64,000 bases of DNA from Streptomyces monomycini (GTDB taxonomy: Bacteria; Actinomycetota; Actinomycetes; Streptomycetales; Streptomycetaceae), in NCBI RefSeq assembly GCF_022271435.1, contig NZ_JAFIQY010000009.1:62001-126000 (forward strand), read 5' to 3'. Below the pieces are notes generated by a model, which saw nothing but the letters and a program-made list of their open reading frames with translations, did no database searches and was not told the origin of the DNA. Shown one piece after another: positions 1 to 7,988 of the stretch (positions are counted from its first letter, which is position 1; the number at the start of each line of letters is the position of its first letter). The position numbers were made by a program, and so were the translations under genes.

Positions 1-84
1 GGCTCTCGACGGGGGCGCGGAGGCGGCGGGCGGGACACCGGGCGGGGCCGGGGGCCCCGGCGCGGCCGGCGGGCGGGCCGGGGG

Positions 85-1032
85 TCAGCGGTGGGGCGTA
101 CGGGGCGAGTGGCGGTGGGCGAGCGCTTCGTAGGAAGCGGACAGGGCGGGCGCCGCGGTCTCGTACGTACGCTGTGCGACGCCCACGAACAGGCAGTCCA
201 CGACCAGCAGTTGGCTGGTGCGCGAGGACATGGCGGCGGGGCGCAGCTCGCTCTCCCGGGCCGTGGACGTGGTCAGGACGTGATCGGCGTACGAGGCGAT
301 GCCGCCGTCCGGGCGGCCGGTGATCGCGATGGTCGTCGCGCCCCGGTCGAAGGCGACCCGCAGCGGCTCTATGACGTCGGTGGTACGCCCCGAATGGGTG
401 ATCGCGATGGCCACGTCACCGGCGCGCATCTGGACCGCGTTGGTCACCGCGAGGTGCGGGTCGGAGTGGGCGTGCGCGATCAGGCCGATCCGCAGCAGCT
501 TCTGGACCAGGTCCTGGCCGACGAGGTTGGAGGCCCCTATGCCGTACACGTCGATGCGCCGGGCCGCGGCCAGCGCGCCGACCGCCGCCTCCAGCTGCGT
601 CAGGTCCAGACCGGCCGCGGTGTCGGCCAGGCACTGCTGTTCCTCCTGGGCCAGCTTCGCGACCACGTCGGGGAGCGCGTCGTCGACCGCTATGTCGGCG
701 GTGACGGCGGGTGCGCGGCCGGTGGCCTGCTGGGTGGCGAGGGCGGCCAGCGCGATGCGCAGGTCGCGGTAGCCCGGGTAGCCGAGCAGGCGCGAGGTCC
801 GTACGACGGTGGCCTCGCTCGTGCCCGTACGTTCCGCGAGGCCGGTGACGGTGAGCGCGGCGCAGCCGGCCGGGTCGCTCGCGACAGCCTCCGCGACCCG
901 CTGCATGGAACGGGTCATGGACGGCGCCAGCGTGCGCACCTTGGCGGCCAGGGCCGCGGGGGCGGGCGGGCTCGGGGCGGCCCGTGCGGCGGCGCCGGAG
1001 TCCTTGAAAGTTTCCTTCAGGTCGGGGCTCAC
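85..1032 (-). CDS. MurR/RpiR family transcriptional regulator (HTH_6 + SIS)
   Basis: 315 aa. An N-terminal RpiR-type helix-turn-helix lies at about residues 28-105 (segment LAERTGTSEATVVR). A C-terminal SIS phosphosugar-binding domain lies at about 140-280, with the glycine loop YGIGAS and the THSGRT motif typical of sugar-phosphate isomerase folds. Such proteins sense a phosphorylated sugar and repress or activate catabolic genes. The start is GTG at 1032, with no Shine-Dalgarno. A perfect palindrome and a promoter-like pair directly abut the start, so the gene is probably autoregulated and leaderless. The next gene diverges. No sugar catabolic gene is visible in the window; the target may lie upstream of base 1. 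The family is clear, the ligand unknown. Confidence 0.93.
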   Translation of the reverse strand: MSPDLKETFKDSGAAARAAPSPPAPAALAAKVRTLAPSMTRSMQRVAEAVASDPAGCAALTVTGLAERTGTSEATVVRTSRLLGYPGYRDLRIALAALATQQATGRAPAVTADIAVDDALPDVVAKLAQEEQQCLADTAAGLDLTQLEAAVGALAAARRIDVYGIGASNLVGQDLVQKLLRIGLIAHAHSDPHLAVTNAVQMRAGDVAIAITHSGRTTDVIEPLRVAFDRGATTIAITGRPDGGIASYADHVLTTSTARESELRPAAMSSRTSQLLVVDCLFVGVAQRTYETAAPALSASYEALAHRHSPRTPHR

Positions 1033-1067
1033 AGCTGAAAAGTAATTTCAGCGGCGGTCCGCGTCAA
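1030..1067 (-). promoter_or_regulatory. rpiR promoter with overlapping operator palindrome
   Basis: Read on the minus strand: TTGACG (1067-1062), a 17-bp spacer, TACTTT (1044-1039), 6 nt, then the GTG start. The perfect palindrome GCTGAAA-N5-TTTCAGC (1034-1052) covers the -10 region, so a bound dimer would block the promoter. This is seen directly. That RpiR itself binds here is inference from position. Confidence 0.7.
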
Positions 1068-1187
1068 TACCCGTCGGGTGCCGTCCGGGCGTCGACCGGT
1101 CAGTGTGCGGCCGGTGTGCGGCAGGAGTGCGGCCGGTGGCGCGGGCAGCCGGAGCGGTTGTCAGTGGTGCGGGAGAGAATGGGGGGC

Positions 1188-1550
1188 ATGGAGCTCGAAC
1201 AGGCACTGCACGCGGCCCGCGCGCTGGTCCTCGCGGACCTGGTGGCGGGCGAAGTCGCCGACGCGGAGATCGTCTCGATGGTCGAGGATTCCGTGACGCA
1301 CCGCCGATGGTGGGTGGAGCAGTGGCCCGAGGGCGCCGAGTTCGTGGCCGGGCTGATAGCGCAGGACGTCCAGGACGCGCTCCTGGAGCGGTACGGCCGC
1401 TGGCCGCTGTGCCCCGTGTGCCTGCACGGCGGCGATCCGCACGCCCTCGACGTCGAGCCCGAATTGGGCCCCGACCCGCACTGGGTCTGCCCCAAGACGG
1501 CGGTCTCGGTGGCCAGGGTCGGCTCGCTGGGCGCCACCGCAGGAGGCTGA
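1188..1550 (+). CDS. Conserved hypothetical protein with C-terminal Cys/His cluster
   Basis: 120 aa, acidic and not recognised as a named family. The N-terminal two thirds is helical (LEQALHAARALVLADLVAGE). The C-terminal 40 residues carry LCPVC, then H, then HWVCP, which could form a small zinc-binding knuckle (C-x2-C...H...C). ATG at 1188 is chosen because it follows a purine-rich stretch (gggagag at 1171-1177); an in-frame ATG at 1179 is too close to that site. It stops one base before the next ATG (TGA 1548-1550, ATG 1552), so the two genes are almost certainly one operon and the products may act together. Function unknown. Confidence 0.75.
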   Translation: MELEQALHAARALVLADLVAGEVADAEIVSMVEDSVTHRRWWVEQWPEGAEFVAGLIAQDVQDALLERYGRWPLCPVCLHGGDPHALDVEPELGPDPHWVCPKTAVSVARVGSLGATAGG

Positions 1551-1551
1551 C

Positions 1552-1833
1552 ATGGCGCTCTACATCGACCCGCCGACCTGGCCCGGGCACGGCCGGATGT
1601 GGTCCCACCTCGTCAGCGACGCCTCGTTCGAGGAACTGCACGCCTTCGCCGCGCGCATCGGCTGCCCCCGCAAGGCGTTCGACCGCGATCACTACGACAT
1701 ACCGGCGGAGCGGCACGCGGACGCGGTGCGCGCGGGCGCGCTGGAGGCCGGCAGCAGGGAGCTGGTCCGCCTCCTGCGCGAGGCGGGCCTGCGCCGTCCG
1801 AAGAGCCGGGAGGGCGGAGCGGTGGGGCAGTAG
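1552..1833 (+). CDS. DUF4031 domain-containing protein
   Basis: 93 aa. It begins ALYIDPPTWPGHGRMWSHL and has the histidine- and tryptophan-rich pattern of DUF4031 (IDPP, WSHLVSD, FDRDHYDIP). The conserved D/H residues suggest a metal or nucleotide site, but the family has no established activity. A strong ribosome site (aggagg) lies 5-10 nt before the ATG. It is translationally coupled to the preceding 120-aa Cys-rich protein. The last 10 residues are a basic, glycine-rich tail. Family call firm, function unknown. Confidence 0.88.
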   Translation: MALYIDPPTWPGHGRMWSHLVSDASFEELHAFAARIGCPRKAFDRDHYDIPAERHADAVRAGALEAGSRELVRLLREAGLRRPKSREGGAVGQ

Positions 1834-1883
1834 GGGAGGGGGAGAGCGGCGGCAGGGAGTAGCGGGCGGGTGGGGTGCCGCGT

Positions 1884-1950
1884 CGGTATCGCATCGGGAT
1901 CGGTACCGCATCGGGATCGGGGCCGGGTCGGTCCGGGTCGGTCCGGGTCC
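1884..1950. repeat. Short tandem repeats (17-bp x2, then 10-bp x3)
   Basis: Two adjacent 17-bp copies (1884-1900 and 1901-1917, one mismatch) of CGGTATCGCATCGGGAT are followed by about three copies of CGGGTCGGTC. They lie in the non-coding gap between two convergent genes. No protein frame makes sense here. Replication slippage is the simplest origin. Confidence 0.7.
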
Positions 1951-1982
1951 GGGGCGGGCCGGGATCCGGAAACGGCGAAGGC

Positions 1983-2002
1983 CCGCCCGGGGTGCCGGGC
2001 GG
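1983..2002. terminator. Bidirectional hairpin between convergent genes
   Basis: CGCCCGG (1984-1990), loop GGTG, CCGGGCG (1995-2001), extended by one more pair at each end. It lies between the DUF4031 gene and the end of the minus-strand MFS gene. There is no U-tract, as usual for high-GC actinobacterial terminators. Confidence 0.5.
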
Positions 2003-2035
2003 ACCTGTAGGGGGTGGGGCGGGCGCGGCGTGCCC

Positions 2036-3343
2036 TCAGCTCCGGTCCGCCGCCTCCACCGTCCCCGCCGCTTGCGCCGTCCTGGCGGTCTCGGCCGCGT
2101 GCCCGGCCTCCACCGTCCCGGCGGTCCCGCCCGTGCGCGCCGCCGTGTGCTGCGCCGCACCCGCCGAGGAGGCGACGAGGCGGGAGGTGCTCTTCGTACG
2201 GTGCAGCCGCAGGGCGACGAGGGTGGTGGCAACGCCCAGCGCCGCGAGCGCCGCGGCCGTCCACGCGACGGCCGGGTAGCCCCAGCCCGCGCTGATGACG
2301 AGCCCGCCGAGCCACGGCCCGAGGGTGTTGCCCATGTTGAAGGCGGAGGTGGTGGTCGCGCCGGCCAGCGTCGGCGCGGCGGTCGCCACGTTGAACATCC
2401 GGGCGTTCAGGGCCGGTGCGGTGGCGAACGCGGTGACGCCGAGCAGCAGCGAGAGGGTGACGGCGGCGACGGAGTTCTGTGCGGTCAGGGCCAGCAGCGT
2501 CAGCACGGTGGCCGAGGCGCCGATGCCCCCGATGATCGTTCCGAACGGGTGCGCGTCCGCTGTGCGTCCGCCGACGAACGTACCGATCAGCGCGCCGACA
2601 CCGAACAGCGCCAGTACGGTCGGCACGCTGCTCTCGGACAGCCCGGCCGTGTCGGTCAGCAGCGGCGCCAGGTAGGAGAACAGCGCGAAGACCGCCGCGC
2701 CGTTCAGCGCGGTGCCGATCAGTGCCAGCCAGACCTGCTTGTCGCGGTAGATGCTCAGTTCGCGGCGGAGCACGGGGCGCTCGTCACCGGTCGGCACGGC
2801 CGTCCGCGGCACCAGCGCGACCACGCCGACCAGGCCGATCGCCGAGAGGACCGCCACCGCCCAGAAGGCGGACCGCCAGCCCGCGTGCTGCCCGAGCAGC
2901 GCGCCGGCCGGCACCCCCGCGATGTTGGCGATGCTCAGCCCGCCGACCATGACGGCCATCGCCTTGGCGCGTGCCGTGACCGGCACCAGCGACACCGCGA
3001 CCGCCGCGCCGACCGCCCAGAACCCGGCACAGGCCAGCGCGCTGACCACGCGGGAGACGAACAGCACGCCGTACGACGGTGCCACCGCGCCCGCGACCTG
3101 CCCGAGCCCGAAGACGGTGAGCAGGGCTATCAGCGTGGTGCGGCGGGGCAGTTGCAGGGTGGCGCCGGCGAGCACCGGCGCGCCGACCACCATGCCGATC
3201 GCGAAGGCGGAGACCAGGAGACCGGCCTGGGGAATGGTCACCCCCATGTCCCGGGCCAGGGGCTGGAGGATGCCCGACAGCATGAATTCGCTGGTGCCGA
3301 GGGCGAAGACGGAGAGTCCGAGGACGTAGACGGCTAGAGGCAT
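2036..3343 (-). CDS. Cmx/CmlR-type MFS drug exporter
   Basis: About 435 aa, 12 predicted transmembrane segments. The N terminus PLAVYVLGLSVFALGTSEFM is typical of the Cmx/CmrA chloramphenicol efflux subfamily (GTSEFM motif in TM1), and PVLAGATLQLPRRT sits at the loop 2-3 position. It should export chloramphenicol or related hydrophobic compounds by proton antiport. The frame is open to 3403, with further ATGs at 3370 and 3403. ATG 3343 is chosen because TM1 begins immediately there in this family. None of the three has a clear ribosome site. The C-terminal 40 residues are an alanine/threonine-rich low-complexity tail not needed for the fold. Substrate is inferred. Confidence 0.85.
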   Translation of the reverse strand: MPLAVYVLGLSVFALGTSEFMLSGILQPLARDMGVTIPQAGLLVSAFAIGMVVGAPVLAGATLQLPRRTTLIALLTVFGLGQVAGAVAPSYGVLFVSRVVSALACAGFWAVGAAVAVSLVPVTARAKAMAVMVGGLSIANIAGVPAGALLGQHAGWRSAFWAVAVLSAIGLVGVVALVPRTAVPTGDERPVLRRELSIYRDKQVWLALIGTALNGAAVFALFSYLAPLLTDTAGLSESSVPTVLALFGVGALIGTFVGGRTADAHPFGTIIGGIGASATVLTLLALTAQNSVAAVTLSLLLGVTAFATAPALNARMFNVATAAPTLAGATTTSAFNMGNTLGPWLGGLVISAGWGYPAVAWTAAALAALGVATTLVALRLHRTKSTSRLVASSAGAAQHTAARTGGTAGTVEAGHAAETARTAQAAGTVEAADRS

Positions 3344-3567
3344 GCGGGTGCGATCGGGATGGTCTTGCATGTCACGCACGAACAGTGCTGATGCGCATGA
3401 CATTCCCGGCCACGGCGCCGATCCCGGAACGGTACCGGGCGGTTCCGGGCGGATGGCCGGGTCGCGCCCCCGCGGCGTTTCGCCCCCTCGGCCCGGGGTA
3501 CCCCGGCGGCTCCGCCCGGTTCGCGACGGCGAGGAGTCCGGACGGGGTGTACGGCAAGGAGGTGCGT

Positions 3568-4050
3568 ATGAGGCGTACGAGGACGGTGGTCAGCGGTGTG
3601 CTGACGGGCATCGGCACCGCGGCGTTCATCGACGAGACGGTGTTCCACCAGCTGCTGCACTGGCACCACTTCTACGACAAGTCGACCACGGACGTCGGCC
3701 TGGTCTCCGACGGGCTGTTCCACGCGGGCAGCTGGCTCGCGATGGTGGCGGGCCTGGTCCTGTACGCGGACGTCCGGCGCCGCGGGACGCTGGTGCCCCG
3801 GGCGTGGTGGGGCGGACTGTGCCTGGGGCTGGGCGGGTTCCAGCTCTACGACGGAACGTTCCAGCACAAGGGGCTGGGCATCCACCAGATCCGGTACGGC
3901 GTGGACCTGGCGCCGTACGACTGGACGTGGAACGGGATCGCCGTACTCCTCCTGGTGGCCGGCGCACTCCTGCTGGTGCGCGCCTCCCGTACGCCTCCAC
4001 GCACCACGTCGTCGCACACCGCCCCGACCGCCACCTCCCGCAACCGATGA
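3568..4050 (+). CDS. DUF2243 integral membrane protein
   Basis: 160 aa, four membrane segments. The conserved histidine-rich signature DETVFHQLLHWHHFYD follows the first segment, with DGLFHAGSW and QLYDGTFQHK later, matching DUF2243. The repeated His residues on one face suggest a metal or heme-proximal role, which is not established. Start ATG 3568 follows aaggagg at 3556-3562. The stop TGA (4048-4050) overlaps the next gene's ATG (4047-4049), so translation is coupled to a CtaG-like protein. That suggests a shared job in terminal oxidase or copper handling. A TSR-rich tail of 20 residues follows the last helix. Confidence 0.88.
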   Translation: MRRTRTVVSGVLTGIGTAAFIDETVFHQLLHWHHFYDKSTTDVGLVSDGLFHAGSWLAMVAGLVLYADVRRRGTLVPRAWWGGLCLGLGGFQLYDGTFQHKGLGIHQIRYGVDLAPYDWTWNGIAVLLLVAGALLLVRASRTPPRTTSSHTAPTATSRNR

Positions 4051-4919
4051 CGCCTGCCACGACCGTCCCGTCCGCCATGCCCGCCCTGTCCGGCGCGTCC
4101 GGCGGCACCCTGCCCCCGCTCTTCACCACGGCCGTCACCGCCACCGCCGTCCTCGGCTGCCTCGCCTACCTGGCCGCCGCGGCCCGGCTGCGCGCCCGCG
4201 GTGACGCCTGGCCGTACGGGCGCGACGCGCTGTTCTGCGCGGGCGGCGTGGTCCTGGTGGCGGGCGTCGCCGAGCCCTGGGGCGCCGCGCCGCCGTTCAC
4301 CGCGCACATGCTCACGCACCTGTGCGTGGGCATGGTGGCGCCGCTGCTCCTGGTGCTCGGCCGCCCCCTGACGCTGACCCTGCGCACCGCGCCCGTCCCC
4401 GTACGCCGCGTCCTGGTGGCCCTGACCCGCTCGCGCTGGGCGGCGCTCCCGGTGCTGCCGCCGGTGGCGGCCCTGCTCGACTTCGGCGGGCTGTGGCTGC
4501 TGTACCGCACGCCGCTGCTGTCGGTCAGCCACCACAACCCCTGGCTGAACACGGCCGTGCACGTCCACATCCTGCTAGCCGGCCTCGCGTTCTCCTTCGG
4601 ACTGCTCGCCCTGGACCCCGTACGCCACCGCCCCGGCTTCGGCCTGCGGGCCGCTGTGCTGCTGGCGGCGGGCACGGCACACGCCGTCCTCGCCAAGTCC
4701 CTGTACGCGGCGGGCCCGCCCGGCACCTCCTTCGGTGCCGCCGACCTGCACCTGGCCTCGCAGGTCATGTACTACGGCGGCGACGCCGTCGAGCTCGCGC
4801 TGGCGGCCGTCGTGGCGTGCCGCTGGTACCGGGCCGAGGGCCGTGCCCTGCGGCGCGCGCGGCGCGCGGGCCGGCCGGCGCCGTGCGGTACGACGACGGC
4901 CGCCGTCACCCGGTCGTGA
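4047..4919 (+). CDS. CtaG-like cytochrome c oxidase assembly membrane protein
   Basis: 290 aa, about seven membrane segments. The pattern HMLTHLCVGMVAPLLLVLG, a conserved internal NPWLNTAVHVHILLAG and a late DLHLASQVMYYGGD match the caa3_CtaG family, whose members help deliver copper to the binuclear centre of heme-copper oxidases. The His residues of HMLTH, HVH and DLH are the likely metal-relevant positions (family knowledge). It starts inside the stop codon of the DUF2243 gene, with no separate ribosome site, so it depends on coupled translation. Its 3' end overlaps the convergent HD gene by 14 bp. Confidence 0.87.
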   Translation: MTPATTVPSAMPALSGASGGTLPPLFTTAVTATAVLGCLAYLAAAARLRARGDAWPYGRDALFCAGGVVLVAGVAEPWGAAPPFTAHMLTHLCVGMVAPLLLVLGRPLTLTLRTAPVPVRRVLVALTRSRWAALPVLPPVAALLDFGGLWLLYRTPLLSVSHHNPWLNTAVHVHILLAGLAFSFGLLALDPVRHRPGFGLRAAVLLAAGTAHAVLAKSLYAAGPPGTSFGAADLHLASQVMYYGGDAVELALAAVVACRWYRAEGRALRRARRAGRPAPCGTTTAAVTRS

Positions 4920-5646
4920 GCAGCTCCAGCTCGGTGGTCAGGTTGCGGCGGGCCACCCGCTCCCACTGCTGCTTGCCGTACGGCGTCCGGAACAGGCTCG
5001 TCATGTCCAGGAGGTGCCGCAGCACCTCCGCGCGCCCGGCGCGGAACTCGCGGTCCGGCACGAACCCGTACTCCTCGCGGACGGCGGCGGCGTAGGCCGC
5101 GTACTGCTCGGGCGCCCCGGCCAGGACCGCCAGGTCCGCGTCGCACAGGGCCGCGCCGTTGTGGTCGTCGGGGGCCGGGTCGTGGCCCGCGGTGAGGCGT
5201 ACGAGGCGGGCGACCTCGGCCGTACATGCGTCGTCGATGCCCAGCTCGGGCAGCGCGCGCTCGGCGAGGGCGGCGCTGCGCTCCTCGTTCTCGGAGCGTT
5301 CGGGCCGGTAGACCGCGTCGTGGAACCAGGCGGCGAGGCGGACGGCGTCCCAGTCCACGGGGACACCGGCGTCCAGGTCCGTCGCGTGCACGGCCAGCTC
5401 GTCGATGCGGTCCAGTACGGCGATGAGGTGGCCGGTGGTGTGGTACCGGCGCTGCGGCTCGGACCAGCGGCCGAGGAGGTTGTCCGCGTACGGGGCCGGG
5501 TCGGGGCCGGCGGGGCCGCTGCCGCCCCGGGCGCCGGCGACGGCGGTGGCCCAGCGGTGGTGCAGGTCCGGGAACGGGTCGGCGCCGCCACCGAAGTGGG
5601 TGTGGGCCGTACCGGACGGAGGTGTCGTGCGAGCCATACGGCCCAT
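4906..5646 (-). CDS. HD-domain metal-dependent hydrolase
   Basis: 246 aa. The HD signature is split over RRYHTTGHL (about residue 66) and AAWFHDAVY (about residue 106), with ENEERSAALAE and LVRLTAGHD behind it, as in the predicted metal-dependent HD phosphohydrolase family. It is probably a cytosolic nucleotide or phosphomonoester hydrolase; substrate unknown. The first 55 residues are Gly/Pro/Ala-rich and probably disordered. ATGs at codons 1 and 4 are both possible and neither has a good ribosome site. It converges on, and slightly overlaps, the CtaG-like gene. Confidence 0.85.
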   Translation of the reverse strand: MGRMARTTPPSGTAHTHFGGGADPFPDLHHRWATAVAGARGGSGPAGPDPAPYADNLLGRWSEPQRRYHTTGHLIAVLDRIDELAVHATDLDAGVPVDWDAVRLAAWFHDAVYRPERSENEERSAALAERALPELGIDDACTAEVARLVRLTAGHDPAPDDHNGAALCDADLAVLAGAPEQYAAYAAAVREEYGFVPDREFRAGRAEVLRHLLDMTSLFRTPYGKQQWERVARRNLTTELELLTTG

Positions 5647-5821
5647 TGTGCCCGGGAGGAGGTCAAGAGGGGGTTTCCGGTCGAGTACCGGGGCGTTGTG
5701 GTCCCGGCGGGCGGGTCGGCCCGTACCCTGGATATTGGACTAGACCTGTCGTCCTCTCGCTGTCCGTGTCGGCATCCCGTCCAGTCCTGCTGAAGTCGTC
5801 ACGTCGAAGGAATGGGGACCC

Positions 5822-6526
5822 ATGACCAAGCGCGCACTCCTGGAGGTGATCGCGCTCGATGCCGCCGACGCGGTGGCCGCCCAGGCCGGCGGGGCGGACC
5901 GCCTCGAACTCGTCAGCGACATGGCCGCCGACGGTCTCACCCCGTCGCCGCGGACCGTCGCGGCGGTCCGGGCGGCCGTCGACATCCCCGTACGGGTGAT
6001 GCTGCGGGCGGCCGACGGCTTCGCGGCAGGCGATGTCGACGTCCTGTGCGCGTCGGCCGCCGCCCTGCGGGCCGAAGGGGCGGAGGAGTTCGTCTTCGGC
6101 TTCCTGGACGCGGACGGCCGGCCGGACCTGGCCGCCGTCCAGGCGCTGGCCGCCGCGGTCGACGGCTGCCGGTGGACGTTCCACCGGGCCATCGACCGGG
6201 CCGCCGACCGCGACGCGCTGCGCAAGGAGCTGGCCGGGCTGCCCGGCCTCGACACGTACCTGACGGCGGGGTCGCCGGCCGGCGTCGAGGACGGGCTGCC
6301 GACGCTGCTGGCCGAGCGGGCCCGTACGGCGGAGGGCGAGCCCGGCTACGGGCCGCGGCTCCTGATCGGCGGCGGGCTGGTGCTCGCGCACCTGCCGGAG
6401 CTGCTGGCGGCCGGGATGGACGCCTTCCACATCGGCGGCGCCGCCCGTCCCTCCGGATGGGAAGCACCGGTGGACGCGGGGGCCGTGGCCGCGTGGCGGG
6501 AGGCGCTGGAGGGGGTGCCGGTCTAG
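5822..6526 (+). CDS. cutC: CutC family protein (copper homeostasis/TIM-barrel)
   Basis: 234 aa. It begins LLEVIALDAADAVAAQAGGA followed by DRLELVSDMAADGLTPS, the hallmark CutC N terminus. Later strands carry VRVMLR, EEFVFGFLDADG, TFHRAID, LIGGGL and the final FHIGGAAR, all conserved barrel positions. CutC was named for copper tolerance in E. coli, but its enzymatic activity remains unclear. Start ATG 5822 follows gaaggaatggggacc. The stop TAG coincides with the outer end of a palindromic element, so the last codons may have been altered by that insertion. Confidence 0.93.
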   Translation: MTKRALLEVIALDAADAVAAQAGGADRLELVSDMAADGLTPSPRTVAAVRAAVDIPVRVMLRAADGFAAGDVDVLCASAAALRAEGAEEFVFGFLDADGRPDLAAVQALAAAVDGCRWTFHRAIDRAADRDALRKELAGLPGLDTYLTAGSPAGVEDGLPTLLAERARTAEGEPGYGPRLLIGGGLVLAHLPELLAAGMDAFHIGGAARPSGWEAPVDAGAVAAWREALEGVPV

Positions 6527-6616
6527 GCCCTGTCGGACATTCCCGCCTGCCGCGCGCCGCCTGGTGCGCGCGGCCTGCCCTTCGGGCGAACGACGGGAAT
6601 GTGACGACAGGACCTA
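6524..6616. mobile_element. 93-bp palindromic MITE-like element
   Basis: The outer arms TAGGCCCTGTCGGACATTCC (6524-6543) and the reverse complement ending at 6616 match over about 22 bp with one mismatch and one extra base. Inside is a second GC stem (ccgcgcgc/gcgcgcgg) and a small gcccttcgggc hairpin. CTAG flanks both ends (6523-6526 and 6614-6617), like a 4-bp target duplication. The TAG at the left end is the cutC stop, and the CTA at the right end is the stop of the convergent MFS gene. No room for a transposase. The mobile origin is inference. Confidence 0.7.
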
Positions 6617-7852
6617 GAGCCGGGCGGGGGACTGGTGCTGCGGTTCCGTACGGGGCCGCAGCGCCGATGCTCCATCCGAGGCCCCCTCCGGGACCGCTGT
6701 GGCCACCGCAGCCGTCGCCCGCCGTCGCGTCGTCACCACCGCCGAGGCCAGGGCCAGGAGGGCGATCACCGCCGACGCCAGCGGGAACCAACGTGGCCCC
6801 AGCAGCCCGACGGCGACGCTGCCCGCGCCGCCGCCCGCGGCCATGCCCAGGTACAGGGCGCTGCTGTTGAGCGACAGCAGCAGGGGCGCGTCGGCCGGGG
6901 CGAGGGAGGCCATCCGGTGGGACAGCGAGACGGCCACCGCCCAGGCGAAGAGCTGGACGACCAGGACGTACACGAGGGCGCCCGCCAGGGTGAGCGACAG
7001 CCAGGGCAGGGCGAGGAAGCCGGCCGTCGTCATGGCCGCACCGGTGACCATGACGGTCCGTACGCCCAGCCGGTCCACCGCCCGGCCGCCCAGCCAGCTG
7101 CCCGCGACCGAGGCCAGACCCGCGACGAACATGACCAGGGTCAGCCGGCTCGCGTCGCCGCCGGTGGCCGGGCGTACCGCCGTCGCCAGGAAGATGTAGA
7201 CGCTCTGCACGGCGAGGAAGAAGAGGAACGTGGTGCCGATGCCGCTCAGGACGCGGCGGTCGCGCAGCGGCACCAGGCGTTCGCGCAGGCCGGGTGCGGC
7301 CGCCGGGGCGGGAATGCCGCGCAGCAGTACGGCGAGGCCCGCGAGTGCCACGGCGCCGAGCACGACGACGAGCCACATCGTCAGCCGCCAGTCGGCGTCG
7401 CCGATGTACGTGCCGAGGGGGACGCCGAGCGCGGTCGCGACCGTCATCCCGCCCATCACCGTGGCCAGCGCGCGCCCGCGGCGCTCGGGCGGCGCGATCG
7501 AGGCGGCGGCCGCGCTGGCGGCCGGGGTGTAGAGCGCGGCGCCGGCCGCGGCGAGTACCCGGGTGGCGAGCAGCAGCGGGTACGTGGGGGCGAGGGCGCT
7601 CAGCGCGTTGCCCAGGGTGAAGACGGTGAGGGCGGTGAGCAGCAGCCGCCGCCGCGGCCAGCGGGCCGTGAGGGCGGCGAGCGGCGGGGCGAGCACCGCG
7701 TACCCGAGGGCGAAGACGGTGACCAGCTGTCCCGCGGCCGGTACGGAGATGTCCAGGTCGGCGGCGATGTCGCCGAGGAGGCCGGCCATCACCATGGTGT
7801 CGGTCCCGACGGCGAACGCGCCGAGGGCGAGCAGAAGCAGACGAAGACGCAC
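6614..7852 (-). CDS. MFS transporter, ArsR-linked
   Basis: 412 aa, 12 membrane segments. It has the AraJ/Cmx-like drug:H+ antiporter pattern (LLALGAFAVGTDTMVMAGLL in TM1, ARWPRRRLLLTAL in loop 2-3, RRGRALATVMGG before TM5). Start GTG 7852 is chosen: it follows ggaaggac at correct spacing and begins just before TM1, although the frame stays open further upstream. It diverges from an ArsR-type repressor with two operator palindromes in between, so export is probably induced by the repressor's ligand. The C terminus (last 40 aa) is a poorly conserved charged tail running into the palindromic element. Confidence 0.87.
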   Translation of the reverse strand: MRLRLLLLALGAFAVGTDTMVMAGLLGDIAADLDISVPAAGQLVTVFALGYAVLAPPLAALTARWPRRRLLLTALTVFTLGNALSALAPTYPLLLATRVLAAAGAALYTPAASAAAASIAPPERRGRALATVMGGMTVATALGVPLGTYIGDADWRLTMWLVVVLGAVALAGLAVLLRGIPAPAAAPGLRERLVPLRDRRVLSGIGTTFLFFLAVQSVYIFLATAVRPATGGDASRLTLVMFVAGLASVAGSWLGGRAVDRLGVRTVMVTGAAMTTAGFLALPWLSLTLAGALVYVLVVQLFAWAVAVSLSHRMASLAPADAPLLLSLNSSALYLGMAAGGGAGSVAVGLLGPRWFPLASAVIALLALASAVVTTRRRATAAVATAVPEGASDGASALRPRTEPQHQSPARL

Positions 7853-7910
7853 GGGTGTCCTTCCCGGTACGGCGCGTGCGACGGGTGGGGCAGCCGCGAC
7901 GCCGGGTAAA

Positions 7911-7959
7911 GTTTGATGTGCGTCAAACGATATGGATTGTTGGACGGTTGTCAAACAAT
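7911..7959. promoter_or_regulatory. Two operator palindromes between MFS gene and ArsR gene
   Basis: Perfect GTTTGA-N6-TCAAAC (7911-7928), then ATTGTTGGAC-N4-GTCAAACAAT (7936-7959; 9 of 10 arm bases pair). Both share the half-site GT(T/C)AAAC/GTTTGA. They sit in the AT-rich centre of the divergent promoter region. The likely ligand is the ArsR-family protein encoded 30 bp downstream (inference from layout). Confidence 0.75.
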
Positions 7960-7988
7960 CCGACCCCGCGCCGGGAGAGGAGCACGCC

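Noticed and set aside
1..84. Possible gene or promoter at the window start
   Set aside because: It is extremely GC-rich and non-coding as far as visible, downstream of the rpiR stop; nothing supportable.
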